From positions 574,230 to 638,229 of the forward strand of contig NC_011675.1 in NCBI RefSeq assembly GCF_000150955.2: DNA of 64,000 nucleotides, in the 5' to 3' direction. The translations under genes were made by a program, and so were the position numbers. This document shows, in pieces, positions 41,324-51,276 of this stretch. Positions within the stretch are counted from its first letter, which is position 1. Every line of letters starts with the position of its first letter. The DNA comes from Phaeodactylum tricornutum CCAP 1055/1 (lineage: Eukaryota; Bacillariophyta; Bacillariophyceae; Surirellales; Neidiaceae). The notes beneath the pieces were generated by a model that was not told the DNA's origin, made no database searches, and saw only the letters and a list, made by a program, of their open reading frames with translations.

Positions 41324-42958
41324 ATGTATACAATGACAGACAGACCAGCGGTTCTTCAATTTCAGAGAAGCCCGAACAGAAAGTCGGAAAGATCGAGGTT
41401 AAACCTTTTCCCGAAAGTGAGAAAGCCCGTGTCTACCGCCTTCGGCCTCCTCGCTGTTTTGGGTTGGATTGTACCAGCTACGAACTGCTTCACGGCTCCC
41501 ATTGCTCTGTCTACCGCCCGGCTCCGGGGAGTTCCTCCGAATAACCCGCAGGTGGTCCCGTTAGGCTTTCCTGTCCAAGCATGGATACCACTTTCGGCAA
41601 AACTGGATGCCGACGATACGCAACCAGAACCGTCTCTATTTGGCTTTCCGCGAGATTCGGTCGGTAACCCGTTGGTGCTGCTCCTTCTTTCCCAATTCAT
41701 CCTTTTTATTGGAGTCGGTGCTGTCATTCCCTCCATTCCGCTCTATGGCAAAGAAATTGGACTCTCCAGTGCCACGAACGGCATTGTCATTTCGGCTCCA
41801 GCCGTGGCTCTCTTGTTGGGCGCCAAATGGGGTGGTAATTTTGCCGATCGCGCCCGCAAACCCGCAATGCTCATGGGTATGGCTGCCATTGCTGTGGCGG
41901 ACATTGGCACCGCCTTGGCCACCAACATTGTGGGATTGTTGGTGGCGCGCTTGGGACTAGGTGCCGGTCGATGTGTTTCGGAAGCAGGCGAACGTGGCAT
42001 GCTGGCCGATCTCGCCGGCTTGGCGCCGAATTTGCGGGGTCGAGCACTGGCAGCACAACAAGCCACAATTGCGCTGGGCATTGCTATCGATGCTCCCGTG
42101 GGTGGCATTGTGGTAGAAACGTACGGGGTTCGTGCTTCGTTTTTGTGTGTCAGCTTTGCAGCAGTGTTAACGCTTATACTGTACATCTTTCTCCCGGAAA
42201 CTATTGGAGCAACTTCGCGTGCGACGTCAAAGAGTAGACAATTGGAAGTGGAAACGCCGATAGGCGCACCTGGGAAGACCCTTGATTCGGCGAAATTTTA
42301 TATCTCTGAAGGCGACTGGGGGAAGCTACTTTCTAAGAACCAGTGGCGAGGTCTCGCCCTATGCCAATGCGGAGCAAGCTTTGGATTCGCCTGCAAGATT
42401 GCTAGTATTCCTTTATTGGCAGTTAATGTGCTACCTGGAGGAGCCGTTGGCGCGGGTGCTCTATTGTCGGCTGCCGGCTTAAGTGGTTTGTTAGGAGCAC
42501 CAGTTGGAGGCTGGCTTACAGATCGAACTAGCGCAAAGTCTACAGCTATCCTCAGTGGGACTTTTAGTGCAATAAGTCTCATGCTGGTGCCCGCTGCTCT
42601 TAGCCTTTCTGCTACCAGTAGCATGGGATCGTTTCTCATCCCGATCGGTGTACCACAGATTGGACTTCAAAGCGCTGCGTTCTCTGCCGTAGTACTGGGC
42701 TGGAGTGTCGGAGCGTCAGCTCAAGGGCCTGCTTTGACCGCGTATGCGCAAGAGATGGCCCCAGCTGGAGCCGAAGCCACTGCATTGGCCTTACCACGAG
42801 CAGCTGGAGACGGAACGTACATCTTCGCGCCATTTATTCTGGGGATCGTTGCGGATACAATTCTCGGAATGCCTGGTATTGAATGTGCCGCTGCCGGTCT
42901 TGCTACCCTTTTCGGCGTCTTTGCGCTAGGTGTGCTCTGCAAAGATGATTCGCCATAG
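41324..42958 (+). CDS. Plastid-targeted major facilitator superfamily transporter
   Basis: 544 aa in a single exon. The ATG at 41324 is followed by another at 41333. After a basic leader, a hydrophobic core (STAFGLLAVLGWIVPATNCF) ends at a Phe site (TNCFTAPIALSTARL), giving a signal peptide plus transit peptide for the plastid. Twelve hydrophobic segments follow from NPLVLLLLSQFILFIGVGAV. The MFS loop 2-3 signature appears as GAKWGGNFADRARKPAMLMG, and its second-half counterpart as GAPVGGWLTDRTSAKSTAIL. GRCVSEAGERGMLADLAG lies in the helix 4-5 region. It belongs to the drug:H+ antiporter-like branch found in plant and algal plastids. Substrate unknown. Its stop is 39 bp from that of the convergent ABC1 kinase. 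Confidence 0.87.
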   Translation: MYTMTDRPAVLQFQRSPNRKSERSRLNLFPKVRKPVSTAFGLLAVLGWIVPATNCFTAPIALSTARLRGVPPNNPQVVPLGFPVQAWIPLSAKLDADDTQPEPSLFGFPRDSVGNPLVLLLLSQFILFIGVGAVIPSIPLYGKEIGLSSATNGIVISAPAVALLLGAKWGGNFADRARKPAMLMGMAAIAVADIGTALATNIVGLLVARLGLGAGRCVSEAGERGMLADLAGLAPNLRGRALAAQQATIALGIAIDAPVGGIVVETYGVRASFLCVSFAAVLTLILYIFLPETIGATSRATSKSRQLEVETPIGAPGKTLDSAKFYISEGDWGKLLSKNQWRGLALCQCGASFGFACKIASIPLLAVNVLPGGAVGAGALLSAAGLSGLLGAPVGGWLTDRTSAKSTAILSGTFSAISLMLVPAALSLSATSSMGSFLIPIGVPQIGLQSAAFSAVVLGWSVGASAQGPALTAYAQEMAPAGAEATALALPRAAGDGTYIFAPFILGIVADTILGMPGIECAAAGLATLFGVFALGVLCKDDSP

Positions 42959-42997
42959 CTAATGGAAATTTATTGATTTAGGCATCAACGCCCAGGT

Positions 42998-45784
42998 CTA
43001 TTTATTCAAGCCGTACCCAGCGTTGTACTTGTCAAGTTTTCGCAACCGGAAAATACCGAAAGGTATTTGGATACCGAGTACCGCGGACACGGCAAAAAGA
43101 GTACGGCTGATCGGACCTGCAGCGTAAAGACCACTACCTACAGTTGCCAAGGAAACGGCTCCTTGGAAAAGTAACCCAGAAAGAATTGCCTGAAAGGTGT
43201 TTTTCTGCACAAGTTTGCTGCGCTCCAGTTCCCGCTCAACTTCTAGCGCTCGTACGCGTAACTTGAAGTCTCCCTGCTCCATGCGCGTGACCACGTCCTC
43301 CACTCTTGCTGTTCGGCGTGGCTGTGTAACTGCTTGATTGATATCTTCAGGTCGGAGACCTAAGCGCTTGCCTATCCGAATCAATGTTGTTTTGAAAGCG
43401 TTACCATCTTTTAAGTCAAGGAGCTCTTTCAAGTACGGTAGCGTTAGCTTCGTAAGATCATATTGTGGGTTAAGCGTCTTCCCAATTCCATCAATCGAAA
43501 AGAAAGCACGGAAGACGAACGTCCACGTGGGCGGGAAGACAAACGGACTATCACGATTCAAAGAGAGAAATTCTTCGCCCAATTTCCTTCGTCGTTCCCG
43601 AGTGATTCTTTTCCGCTCCTCTTCCGAAAGCTCGTTCTCCCACGATGCGTCTCGTTTAAGTGTTTCCTGAAACCGATCGATAAAATCCTTACCGACACGC
43701 TCAACAGCAACTCGGTCGATATCAGGACCATTTCTTAGCATTCCGAGTCGTTCGAGCGCATCCATCGCATCTTTGACATTTGCGTCGTAGTAGACCGCAA
43801 AGAAAAAGTCAACGAGGCCTTTTCTCTGCACGTCACCGAAACTGTCCATCATGCCAAAATCGTAGAATATTATTACTGCCTCCCCGTCCGGACCTTTTTC
43901 TACTGCAACGTTCCCAGGATGAGGGTCGGAATGAAAAAATCCATGTCGGCACAGCTGTTCGAGGAAACCCTCTGCCATCTTCACGCTGATATCAATTGGG
44001 TCTAAGCCAGCCTGCTCAATTTTCTCTTTGTCTGTTACCTTGATACCAGGTAAAAATTCCATCGCCATAACTTTGTCTGTGGTGAACTCAGGGTATGTTT
44101 TTGGAGCCCGTATATGTCTGAATTTTGCAGTATTGAAGTTCTCACGAAATCTGTTGCAGTTGTTCATTTCGTTAATGTAGTCAATCTCTTCATAAAGCAA
44201 GCGTTGATTCTCTTGAAACACACTGACCCAGTCGCGTTGTGTATTTCGATCCAAAAGACCCCCTTCCGATGTGAGATCCAAGGCATCAGCAAAAACAGCA
44301 ACCTGGCGAAGCTGGCCCAAATCCACTTCAAACAATTCTCGGAGGTATTGCCTTTGCACCTTGATGGCTAGCATCTCGTCACCCTTACGAGCAATGTGTA
44401 CTTGGCCAAGCGATGCAGCTGCAAGAGATTTTCGATCAAATTCATCAAAGAGTTGGTCTATTGGCTTGCCAAGTTCCTCCTCGATGATCCGTACTGCCAA
44501 ATCTCCAGAGAAGGCCGGAACGTTATCCTGAAGTTGTTTGAGTTCTTCAATGTACTCTTTTGGTACAATATCAATGCGAGTAGAGAATAGCTGACCAACT
44601 TTGATAAAGGTTGGACCGAGCTTGAGAAGGTTCTGTGTAATTTCTTTACCGAGCTGCGATCGCTCCGCTTTGAACTTCTCTTCCGACCAGGCGCCACTGT
44701 TATATTTCGCTGAAATGCGACGATCTTTAATGTAGAATGAACTGAAATACGCCCAAATTTCAGCGGATCTGCGTAGAATTGCCCATTTCCGTGCCCACTT
44801 GCCCTTTGCTGCGATTTCGCCCGTCCGCTTCCAACCAGCTTGCAAAGTCTCGCCACCGAATACTTCTTGCTCTGTTCCTTTCTTATTTGGCTTTGAATTG
44901 CTCTTTACCAAAGTTGCAAGATATTTGTACGTTGAAAGAAGGTAAATCGAAGGATACGATGCTTTTCGAACCCATCGCGTCAGTAAAGCGATGGAGTAAT
45001 AAAATGGTGCAACGTTCCAGTTCCGCAGTATTTCGCTTGTACGCAACGTTCGGCTTTCGGGTAAGGTAGAATTCTCCCCGATAAGTATAAGAGAGCTTCG
45101 ATCTGTCCTCGCATAAAAGTCCGACGCAATAGAACGCTTCCCACCGTCAGCCCTGCTCTTCGATTCCAAAAGGGGAACGTCTGAAAAGGCTAGATCTTCG
45201 AGAGGTCGTACAAAGCGTTTGTCGATTTCGTTCAGTTGCCTTTCCAATTCTTCCTGTTGCGCATTCTGAATCTGCTTGACCAAGTCTGCTAGAACTTTGG
45301 ATATCTCCGTCGCTGAATTTTCCGGTAATCTCACCAGCTTGTCTTCCCAACTCTCGGTCAGATTCTTCAAAAGACTAGCAGTCCCATCCGACAGCTTGCT
45401 GTTTATATCTTCCATGAGATCGACCAAATCTTCGGCCGCCATGGCAGCCAAGTTTTCAATATCGGAAGTGTTGGTGCTGACTTTTAGTTTGCTCTCCTCT
45501 TGGCTACCACTAGACCCATTGACGATGAGATCAGCTGCATGTTGCGGAGTTCCATTCCGTTTAAGTATTTCATTCGCTTTGTGAGCTGCTTCCAAAACGT
45601 CCTCCTGTTTCCGTTTCTGTTGCTGTTTTTCAGATATCGCTCGACTATACGTCCTTTCTATGGATACAGTTTGGGTGTAAGGAAAGGGGTTTCTGGGACA
45701 TAGGCCGCCGAGAAAACCTTCGGCCGGATGGAGTAGGAGCAAAGTCGCGACTGTAACCCAGGAACGAGTAGATGGCAACGGCAT
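42998..45784 (-). CDS. Plastid ABC1 atypical kinase (UbiB/ADCK family)
   Basis: 928 aa in a single exon. The frame has an ATG at 45844, but I chose 45784 because [20 protein letters not shown] then AEGFLGG is a proper signal peptide with a plastid Phe site. Residues about 30-300 are a charged, partly coiled extension. The ABC1 kinase core starts with the family-defining KxGQ helix ([19 protein letters not shown]), then the Ala-rich loop [11 protein letters not shown], the lysine in [11 protein letters not shown], the catalytic loop [13 protein letters not shown], and the metal-binding YDFGMMD. Two C-terminal hydrophobic helices ([40 protein letters not shown]) suggest membrane association. 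ABC1Ks act at plastoglobules and thylakoids in prenyl-quinone and lipid metabolism. Confidence 0.93.
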   Translation of the reverse strand: MPLPSTRSWVTVATLLLLHPAEGFLGGLCPRNPFPYTQTVSIERTYSRAISEKQQQKRKQEDVLEAAHKANEILKRNGTPQHAADLIVNGSSGSQEESKLKVSTNTSDIENLAAMAAEDLVDLMEDINSKLSDGTASLLKNLTESWEDKLVRLPENSATEISKVLADLVKQIQNAQQEELERQLNEIDKRFVRPLEDLAFSDVPLLESKSRADGGKRSIASDFYARTDRSSLILIGENSTLPESRTLRTSEILRNWNVAPFYYSIALLTRWVRKASYPSIYLLSTYKYLATLVKSNSKPNKKGTEQEVFGGETLQAGWKRTGEIAAKGKWARKWAILRRSAEIWAYFSSFYIKDRRISAKYNSGAWSEEKFKAERSQLGKEITQNLLKLGPTFIKVGQLFSTRIDIVPKEYIEELKQLQDNVPAFSGDLAVRIIEEELGKPIDQLFDEFDRKSLAAASLGQVHIARKGDEMLAIKVQRQYLRELFEVDLGQLRQVAVFADALDLTSEGGLLDRNTQRDWVSVFQENQRLLYEEIDYINEMNNCNRFRENFNTAKFRHIRAPKTYPEFTTDKVMAMEFLPGIKVTDKEKIEQAGLDPIDISVKMAEGFLEQLCRHGFFHSDPHPGNVAVEKGPDGEAVIIFYDFGMMDSFGDVQRKGLVDFFFAVYYDANVKDAMDALERLGMLRNGPDIDRVAVERVGKDFIDRFQETLKRDASWENELSEEERKRITRERRRKLGEEFLSLNRDSPFVFPPTWTFVFRAFFSIDGIGKTLNPQYDLTKLTLPYLKELLDLKDGNAFKTTLIRIGKRLGLRPEDINQAVTQPRRTARVEDVVTRMEQGDFKLRVRALEVERELERSKLVQKNTFQAILSGLLFQGAVSLATVGSGLYAAGPISRTLFAVSAVLGIQIPFGIFRLRKLDKYNAGYGLNK

Positions 45785-46253
45785 CTTTTGAATTCTAGGA
45801 TATTTGCGGTTTGGAATGTCGCAGTGATCCATCCGCCAACGCATTCCTATGTGCTTTTACTTCGAAGAGGTAGTGATACCACCGATCTGACCTTTGCTGA
45901 TAGATTTCAAACAGTAAATCGGATGATAAGAGAAGCGGGGGACTGTGTGATGTTCGCTCTCTTTGAAGTTGTCAAGACCTACCAAGACTTGTCGCCGTCC
46001 AGGCGGCACGAGGAAAGACGACGAATCTGACGTGATCACGTCCTGCCACCGACTCACTACCATAAGGATCGTCCAACAGAAAATGGAAAGACCCGGAAAC
46101 TGCTACCTATTCCGGTAATTATCAATAGGTACAGAGGGGAAGCCGGTACTGATGCTTGTGTCGAACGCATACCATTATAAGAGATTATAAATTAAGCTTA
46201 CACTAGGTAGCATCTACACTTATATCATGTAGACGTATCGTTCCAGAACTAAT
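45785..46253. other. Spacer upstream of the ABC1 kinase
   Basis: Between two minus-strand genes: promoter of the ABC1 kinase and 3' flank of the rhomboid. No gene seen. Confidence 0.5.
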
Positions 46254-47237
46254 TTACAATCGCCTGTGTTTCCTCCGGAACCGGACGAGAAATTGCGCAA
46301 TGTATGGTCGCAGGAAAAATCGACGTTTCCAGACTTCGCAGTACGCCAGTCCAAACAGAATGCCTCCAAGGTGGGCCGAATGGGCCACTTGGGAATGTAT
46401 CTGGGCAACGCTACCAAACAAGCTCCAGATGAACACGAGCTGCAGCAATTGGCTCGCTTGCAAGCGTATAGGAATCACACCAGCCAACAAGATGCCCAAT
46501 ACATGAGTGGGATACATTCTTGCGAATACTGCCAATAGAGCGACTGTCACTCCGGACAGTCCCAAACAACTTCCTTGGCCGCTTCGGTCCAAAGCCAGAA
46601 AGGCGACTGAACTGACACTTGCGGCTCCAACTATAAGAGGCCAGAGTGGCCATCGTGATTGGCTGAACAACATTCGCTGGACGACTGGTCCCAGAGATAA
46701 TAGTGCCGCTATATTAACGGCAAGATGATAGAAGCCAATGTGGGAAACGGAAGAGAGAAACAGCGTGAGCAATCGACCGCTTTGTAAGTTTAGTCTGTTG
46801 ACCACGAAATGTTTCTGCAAAATAGGCCGTACGGCTGGGACTCTCCAAAGCATGAAGACTGCCAAGCTAGCCCAGCTAACAATCGACACTGACGGACTGC
46901 TTTCATGCAGCGTTGAGGCATACCGCTGGAATCGCTCCAGTAGTGACATCGGTTTGTTGGTGTACGTGAATGTTTGTGCTTCGATATAAAATCCCCCGTT
47001 GTTGGGTTCCGAAGGATCCGGGACGTCTCCCAGTAACATCGGACGCTTGCCATATTGCCGAGGGGATGGACTGTAATGCGGATTGGCTTCAAACGGCGAA
47101 CCTTCGCCCCCAAAAGTCAAGCTTCCACCCTGCACCCGCAACGCTGCACTGGTCGAGCGGAATCGGGCGGAGGTCAGAGAAAAGGTGAAAAAGAAGCACA
47201 GAGTGCAGTACCGTAGCCAGCTCTGCAATTGAAGCAT
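46254..47237 (-). CDS. Rhomboid intramembrane serine protease, organelle-targeted
   Basis: 327 aa in a single exon, ATG start. The N-terminus MLQLQSWLRYCTLCFFFTFS then LTSARFRSTSAALR has a hydrophobic core, a SAR-F site and a Ser/Arg-rich stretch, consistent with a plastid presequence; a mitochondrial one is possible. The rhomboid domain has six hydrophobic segments. The active-site Ser lies in SCLGLSGVTVALLAVFA (GxSG) and the partner His in VAHSAHLGGILFGLAYCEVW. SHIGFYHLAVNIAALLSLG corresponds to the HxxxN segment of TM2. A 100-residue Pro/Gly-rich linker precedes the first helix. The catalytic dyad is intact. Substrates are unknown; the gene is divergent from EMC8/9. Confidence 0.9.
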   Translation of the reverse strand: MLQLQSWLRYCTLCFFFTFSLTSARFRSTSAALRVQGGSLTFGGEGSPFEANPHYSPSPRQYGKRPMLLGDVPDPSEPNNGGFYIEAQTFTYTNKPMSLLERFQRYASTLHESSPSVSIVSWASLAVFMLWRVPAVRPILQKHFVVNRLNLQSGRLLTLFLSSVSHIGFYHLAVNIAALLSLGPVVQRMLFSQSRWPLWPLIVGAASVSSVAFLALDRSGQGSCLGLSGVTVALLAVFARMYPTHVLGILLAGVIPIRLQASQLLQLVFIWSLFGSVAQIHSQVAHSAHLGGILFGLAYCEVWKRRFFLRPYIAQFLVRFRRKHRRL

Positions 47238-47676
47238 CGCATGGAATTTCGAGACCGTGATTTTTTAGAGACTGTTGTTTTTTTCTCTGAGCAGGCCTCC
47301 TCCTCTCTCTTGAGAGAAGAGTAAACAGCTGTACGTACAAAGTGTGACAACGAGAAAGGGTGAGATAACGAAACGAAGAAAAATGGCACCACGTCGTGAA
47401 AGTGTCCTTATCAAAGAGAGGATTGTCCCGTGTTTATATATCATCTACTTTTAAGTCATGTGACATGTCCTGAGCGATTTTGTCGTTTTGTTACATACAG
47501 TTCATGAAATATTTCCTGCTGTCAATAGGCGCAGCAAACAAACGAGTCCGAACATTTCGGGAGCTCCGCCTACTGGGAGGTATCCCTGCAGTTGATTCCT
47601 CAAACGGCCAACACGTCTGTTCCAAACCAATCCTTCGGCACCGTCCCTCAGACCCCACACGAGAGCACAAACAACC
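47238..47676. other. Divergent upstream region of the rhomboid and EMC8/9 genes
   Basis: A shared 5' spacer. An open frame enters from the rhomboid gene on the other strand without protein character. Nothing else seen. Confidence 0.45.
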
Positions 47677-48291
47677 ATGGTAGACTCCAGAAGCAGTAAC
47701 AGCTCCTTAAAAACGGTAAACGTTGCGCCCAAGGCCTTTTGCGCCATGGCGCTGCACGCCGCAACATACAAGAATAGTTCGGTTCACGGAATCCTATTGG
47801 GAAGCTCGACGAAAGGCGTGATTGTGGTGGAAGATGCTGTTCCTGTATCGCACGGGGCTCCGACCAAGCCTCTGGTTGAAATTAGCTTGGGTCTGGTGCA
47901 AGCCAAAAGCGATCACACCATAGTTGGATGGTACACTGCGCCGGAGCTATTTTCCGATAGCCGACCCGGACCAGTCGCCCTGCGTATGACAGCCAACTTG
48001 GCTACTGGTACAATTGAACCGACTTTGATTGTGTTGCAAAATGGACCTTTGTCGAAATGTCTTGGAGGAGAAGGTAAAGCAGATGGTGTTTTGCAAGCTT
48101 TTGGAAAAGACTTTGGTCAACAGTATCTTGAATCGGTTGAAACTGCTGTACAGGATGGGCCAAAAGCTAGCCGAGCGGTGCAGGAAGCTTTCAAGGATAG
48201 CACAAAACTAGAGGATCTAGAGGATCACTTGAAAGGGCCGCAACATGCTTCCTGGTATCCCAGCTCCGCACTATCTAACCTGTCACTATGA
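47677..48291 (+). CDS. EMC8: ER membrane protein complex subunit 8/9
   Basis: 204 aa in a single exon, ATG start. EMC8/9 (UPF0172) is a soluble, MPN-fold, cytosolic-side subunit of the ER membrane complex, which inserts tail-anchored and multipass proteins. Recognisable segments are VAPKAFCAMALHAATYKNSS, VHGILLGSSTKGVIVVEDAV, PVSHGAPTKPLVEISLGLVQ and HTIVGWYTAPELFSD, matching human [29 protein letters not shown] and VIAGYYQANE in order. The metal-binding JAMM residues are absent, as is normal here. Length fits the family (about 200-210 aa). One gene covers both EMC8 and EMC9, which are vertebrate duplicates. Confidence 0.9.
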   Translation: MVDSRSSNSSLKTVNVAPKAFCAMALHAATYKNSSVHGILLGSSTKGVIVVEDAVPVSHGAPTKPLVEISLGLVQAKSDHTIVGWYTAPELFSDSRPGPVALRMTANLATGTIEPTLIVLQNGPLSKCLGGEGKADGVLQAFGKDFGQQYLESVETAVQDGPKASRAVQEAFKDSTKLEDLEDHLKGPQHASWYPSSALSNLSL

Positions 48292-48508
48292 AAAAGAATA
48301 GTTGCTCAGCCAAATGGATTGTTATTCTCTCCACACCAAGGACACGACAGCGTCTTTAGAAACTATTAGCCCCGACATAGTTTGCTATCAGGATGTCTAC
48401 TGTATGCGTATCTCAAGGTAAACAGAATGCCATGCTTTGTATAGTCGTCGACACCGATCGTACAAATTATTTCATCGTAGTGACATGACAAATTCTCGTT
48501 TTTTGCTT

Positions 48509-50689
48509 CTATGCACGGCTTTCCAAAGCTCCACTGGGCATCAGGGCCTTCATTTGTACCGCTACATCTTGTACCACTATCTCGCCTTTGCGATAGCGGT
48601 TCATGGCGCGATCAACCGATTTGAGATGCCGAAATCGCAAAATCCCGAACCCCCGCTGTCCAGAGGCCACCGCAGCGACATCGATTTCTCCGAATTCTCG
48701 AAGAGCCTTGGTAATGTCAAAAGAGGTTACAGTTTTCCGCATTCCGGAAATAATGACGGTTGCCATAGGAAGCTTGTTTGCGAGCGGCAACTCTAGGAGG
48801 GCCGCCGATTCGTGGATGGTCCTAGAAGCATCGTCGGCGCCCAATTTTCCGAAACGGACGCTGGCCACCACACGGTTGAGAATGTCTTGCATAAAAGCGC
48901 GTTTTCCTTCCACGCTTGCATTCTCGTTTCGTCGAAGCCAATAGTCAACTTCACACAAAGCGCTGGCTTCGAGTTCGGCGCCCGTATATTTACTTCCGCA
49001 ACCCCATGTGAGCTCGGCGGAATCAACCTGAGCTTCTTCCACACCCATGAGAGCGTTGGTGACTGCGGCACTCATAATTCCTTCAAACCCTGACACGTTA
49101 TCTTCCACGCCAGACCGCAATTTTTCAAGCGTTGGGTTCTTGTATAGATCGAATTCATCTTGGAGGTTCTTGGTGCCATCCGTTTCGTGCTCAGACTCAT
49201 CCTCTATATTCGATTCGCCGACCGAAAGTAGCGATTTGTTGGACACGACGGACTCACTTTGCAGAATTGGCGCAAAATTGCTATCTGTTCGATCATCCGC
49301 GAGCGCTGCGACACTATCAAAGGGGTCGGGTCGATACTTTTCACGCCGTTGATTAGCAGCATCGGGTAGGCGTTGTTCACGGCGCTTCTTGCGGCGACGA
49401 AAATAGTAGAAAGCGAGGCCGGCTAGAGCTGCCAGACCGATTACAACTACGATTCCCGAAATAGCTCCAACGCTCAACCCATTGCTATCTGCGGGCAAGG
49501 GGGGCGGAGACGGTGGCATAGTAAAAGGTGGAAGAGAAGACGGTGCCATGGATACAACAGCGGTTGGAAAAGCCGAGGGGGCGATACTTGGTCGCAGTGA
49601 CGGAGGGGGGCTGATCGTAGGACGCGCTGACGGTGAAGCTGTCGGCCTCATAGAACTAGATGGAGCCGGCGTCTGTGTAAGAATCAGCCGAGCCGCCAAG
49701 GCTTCGGTCAAAATGATGTTCGCCGCCTGAAGATCATCGGTTACCATCGCTAGATCAGAGTTGATAAATGTTTCCAGCTCGCTAGGAAACCTGCCAACCT
49801 CCGTCAAGTCAGAGGACCAGTTGCAAGCAAATTGAAAATCGTTCAAAAAGCCATCCGGGAAGGTGTCACATGCATCAACCCCCGGAACGCAAGCGGAGAT
49901 ACTCGGCGCTCCGATTTCGCAGGTAGCGTTCACGCGCTCGGCTGCCGCTGGTAATGAAAGAGCGTACCCTGTGTAAATTTCGTTGAAAGCAGCAATTTCT
50001 TCGGGTTCAAAAAATCGCTCCGTTGGAATGATATAGATTTGCTTGTATTCTTGTCGAACAAAAAGCTGACGCGCAATCGAAGGGGCTGACGACGGACTGT
50101 TGGAAGGTGTCACGGTCGGTTCTCCCGTAGGAGCTTCGCTAACCGTGGGTCTAGGAGAAATAGTCGGCAGCGGCGAAGGAATCGACGAAGGTAGTGTCGA
50201 CGGCTGTGGTGACACGGTCGGGAGATCTGTCGGAGCGGCAGACACAGATGGCGCCTGACTCACTGTAGGAAAAGAGGTCGGCGGTAAAGTCGGCGCGGGA
50301 GGCACGGATGGGACAGCCACGGACACGGGAGCGCGGGTCAACTGTCCACGCGTTGCAGTCAACAGACCGGCCAGTAGGAGAAGCAGATTACGCCGCGTTT
50401 CGTCCCATACAGAACGACGTCGACGTTTCCAAAATAGGCGTTGAGATCTACGGGTCCTTATTGGAGGAACTACAACGCATTCTGCTGCGGTGTGTGCCAT
50501 CCGCAAAGTCTTTTTGCGCTCCGCCGGAATCCCCTCGCGGGTTTCCCGCTTGCGCTTCATTCGCCCGCAGGTATGTGCTTCTGCTTCAAGTATTCCTGTA
50601 GAGACTCGTGTTACTTGTGAAGGATCCATGCATCTCGTTCGAAAACAGTCACTACGAGCGAAAGGAGGCAAACCGGTGGTTGGCTCCAT
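48509..50689 (-). CDS. Ser/Thr/Pro-rich single-pass membrane protein with cytoplasmic RRM domain
   Basis: 726 aa in a single exon from the first ATG (50689); the frame is open upstream to a TTG, and Met codons at MKRKRE or MAHTAA are alternatives. A signal anchor (RRNLLLLLAGLLTATRGQ) lies near residues 95-115. An ectodomain of about 290 residues follows, with two mucin-like tracts of the SxxPT type (SAAPTDLPTVSPQPSTLPSS; RPTASPSARPTISPPPSL) flanking a globular part with several cysteines (CEIGAPSISACVPGVDACDTF). A transmembrane helix (SGIVVVIGLAALAGLAFYYF, about 406-430) ends in a basic stop-transfer. The tail ends with an RRM: RNP2-like TVIISGM (about residue 644) and RNP1-like RGFGILRF (about 679). 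I know no named family for this. The combination suggests a surface or endomembrane protein that holds RNA or a protein partner at the membrane. Confidence 0.8.
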   Translation of the reverse strand: MEPTTGLPPFARSDCFRTRCMDPSQVTRVSTGILEAEAHTCGRMKRKRETREGIPAERKKTLRMAHTAAECVVVPPIRTRRSQRLFWKRRRRSVWDETRRNLLLLLAGLLTATRGQLTRAPVSVAVPSVPPAPTLPPTSFPTVSQAPSVSAAPTDLPTVSPQPSTLPSSIPSPLPTISPRPTVSEAPTGEPTVTPSNSPSSAPSIARQLFVRQEYKQIYIIPTERFFEPEEIAAFNEIYTGYALSLPAAAERVNATCEIGAPSISACVPGVDACDTFPDGFLNDFQFACNWSSDLTEVGRFPSELETFINSDLAMVTDDLQAANIILTEALAARLILTQTPAPSSSMRPTASPSARPTISPPPSLRPSIAPSAFPTAVVSMAPSSLPPFTMPPSPPPLPADSNGLSVGAISGIVVVIGLAALAGLAFYYFRRRKKRREQRLPDAANQRREKYRPDPFDSVAALADDRTDSNFAPILQSESVVSNKSLLSVGESNIEDESEHETDGTKNLQDEFDLYKNPTLEKLRSGVEDNVSGFEGIMSAAVTNALMGVEEAQVDSAELTWGCGSKYTGAELEASALCEVDYWLRRNENASVEGKRAFMQDILNRVVASVRFGKLGADDASRTIHESAALLELPLANKLPMATVIISGMRKTVTSFDITKALREFGEIDVAAVASGQRGFGILRFRHLKSVDRAMNRYRKGEIVVQDVAVQMKALMPSGALESRA

Positions 50690-51276
50690 CTTTGAATGAC
50701 AGCAACGGCACGTTTTATCGTACGGACTTGCGACACACGTGTCCCGGTATCGGAGAAAGACTACATTTCTACAGCTCTTAATCCGGAGGTTTTCCCAAAG
50801 GTTCCGCCAGCAATACCTTAGACTGACACTCAATTTTAAATATATATATTTTAGTTAAGGAAACAGAGATTATATTAAAATTCCAAAAAAATAGAACAAT
50901 TATCTTTTATAATAAGTAAAAGCACTCGACTAATATTTTCTAATGCCCGTATCGAAGTACGACTTGATTTTTTGATAACATACTCATTCAAGTGCCGCGC
51001 CAACCAAACACGCAAAAATGTCTAGGAGAATGAAAATAGTGTATCGTCGTGCGTTACGCTTCTCATCATCGCTTTACCCCCCTGCTGGCACTGTCTATTG
51101 TTGCCATTTACTCCCCAAATCACTGCACAGCTATGCCAATGAGCAGCGCTTCCTTGTGGGACAGGACGATACCATTAACAGTAACTCTAACGTAAATAAC
51201 ATTAAAAGTAGAGCCCATCATATACAATCGTAAAAACTGTTCCTCATCGTGATCAATAGCGTATAGATCTGCGACG
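50690..51276. other. AT-rich intergenic region
   Basis: Upstream of the RRM membrane protein and downstream of the next minus-strand gene. It is AT-rich at about 50830-50960 with a TATATATATT run near 50840. No gene seen. Confidence 0.45.

Noticed and set aside
48509-50689. Reading the mucin-like membrane protein as a cell-wall silaffin
   Set aside because: It lacks Lys-rich RXL-spaced repeats, and has a transmembrane helix and a folded cytoplasmic domain, unlike silaffins.
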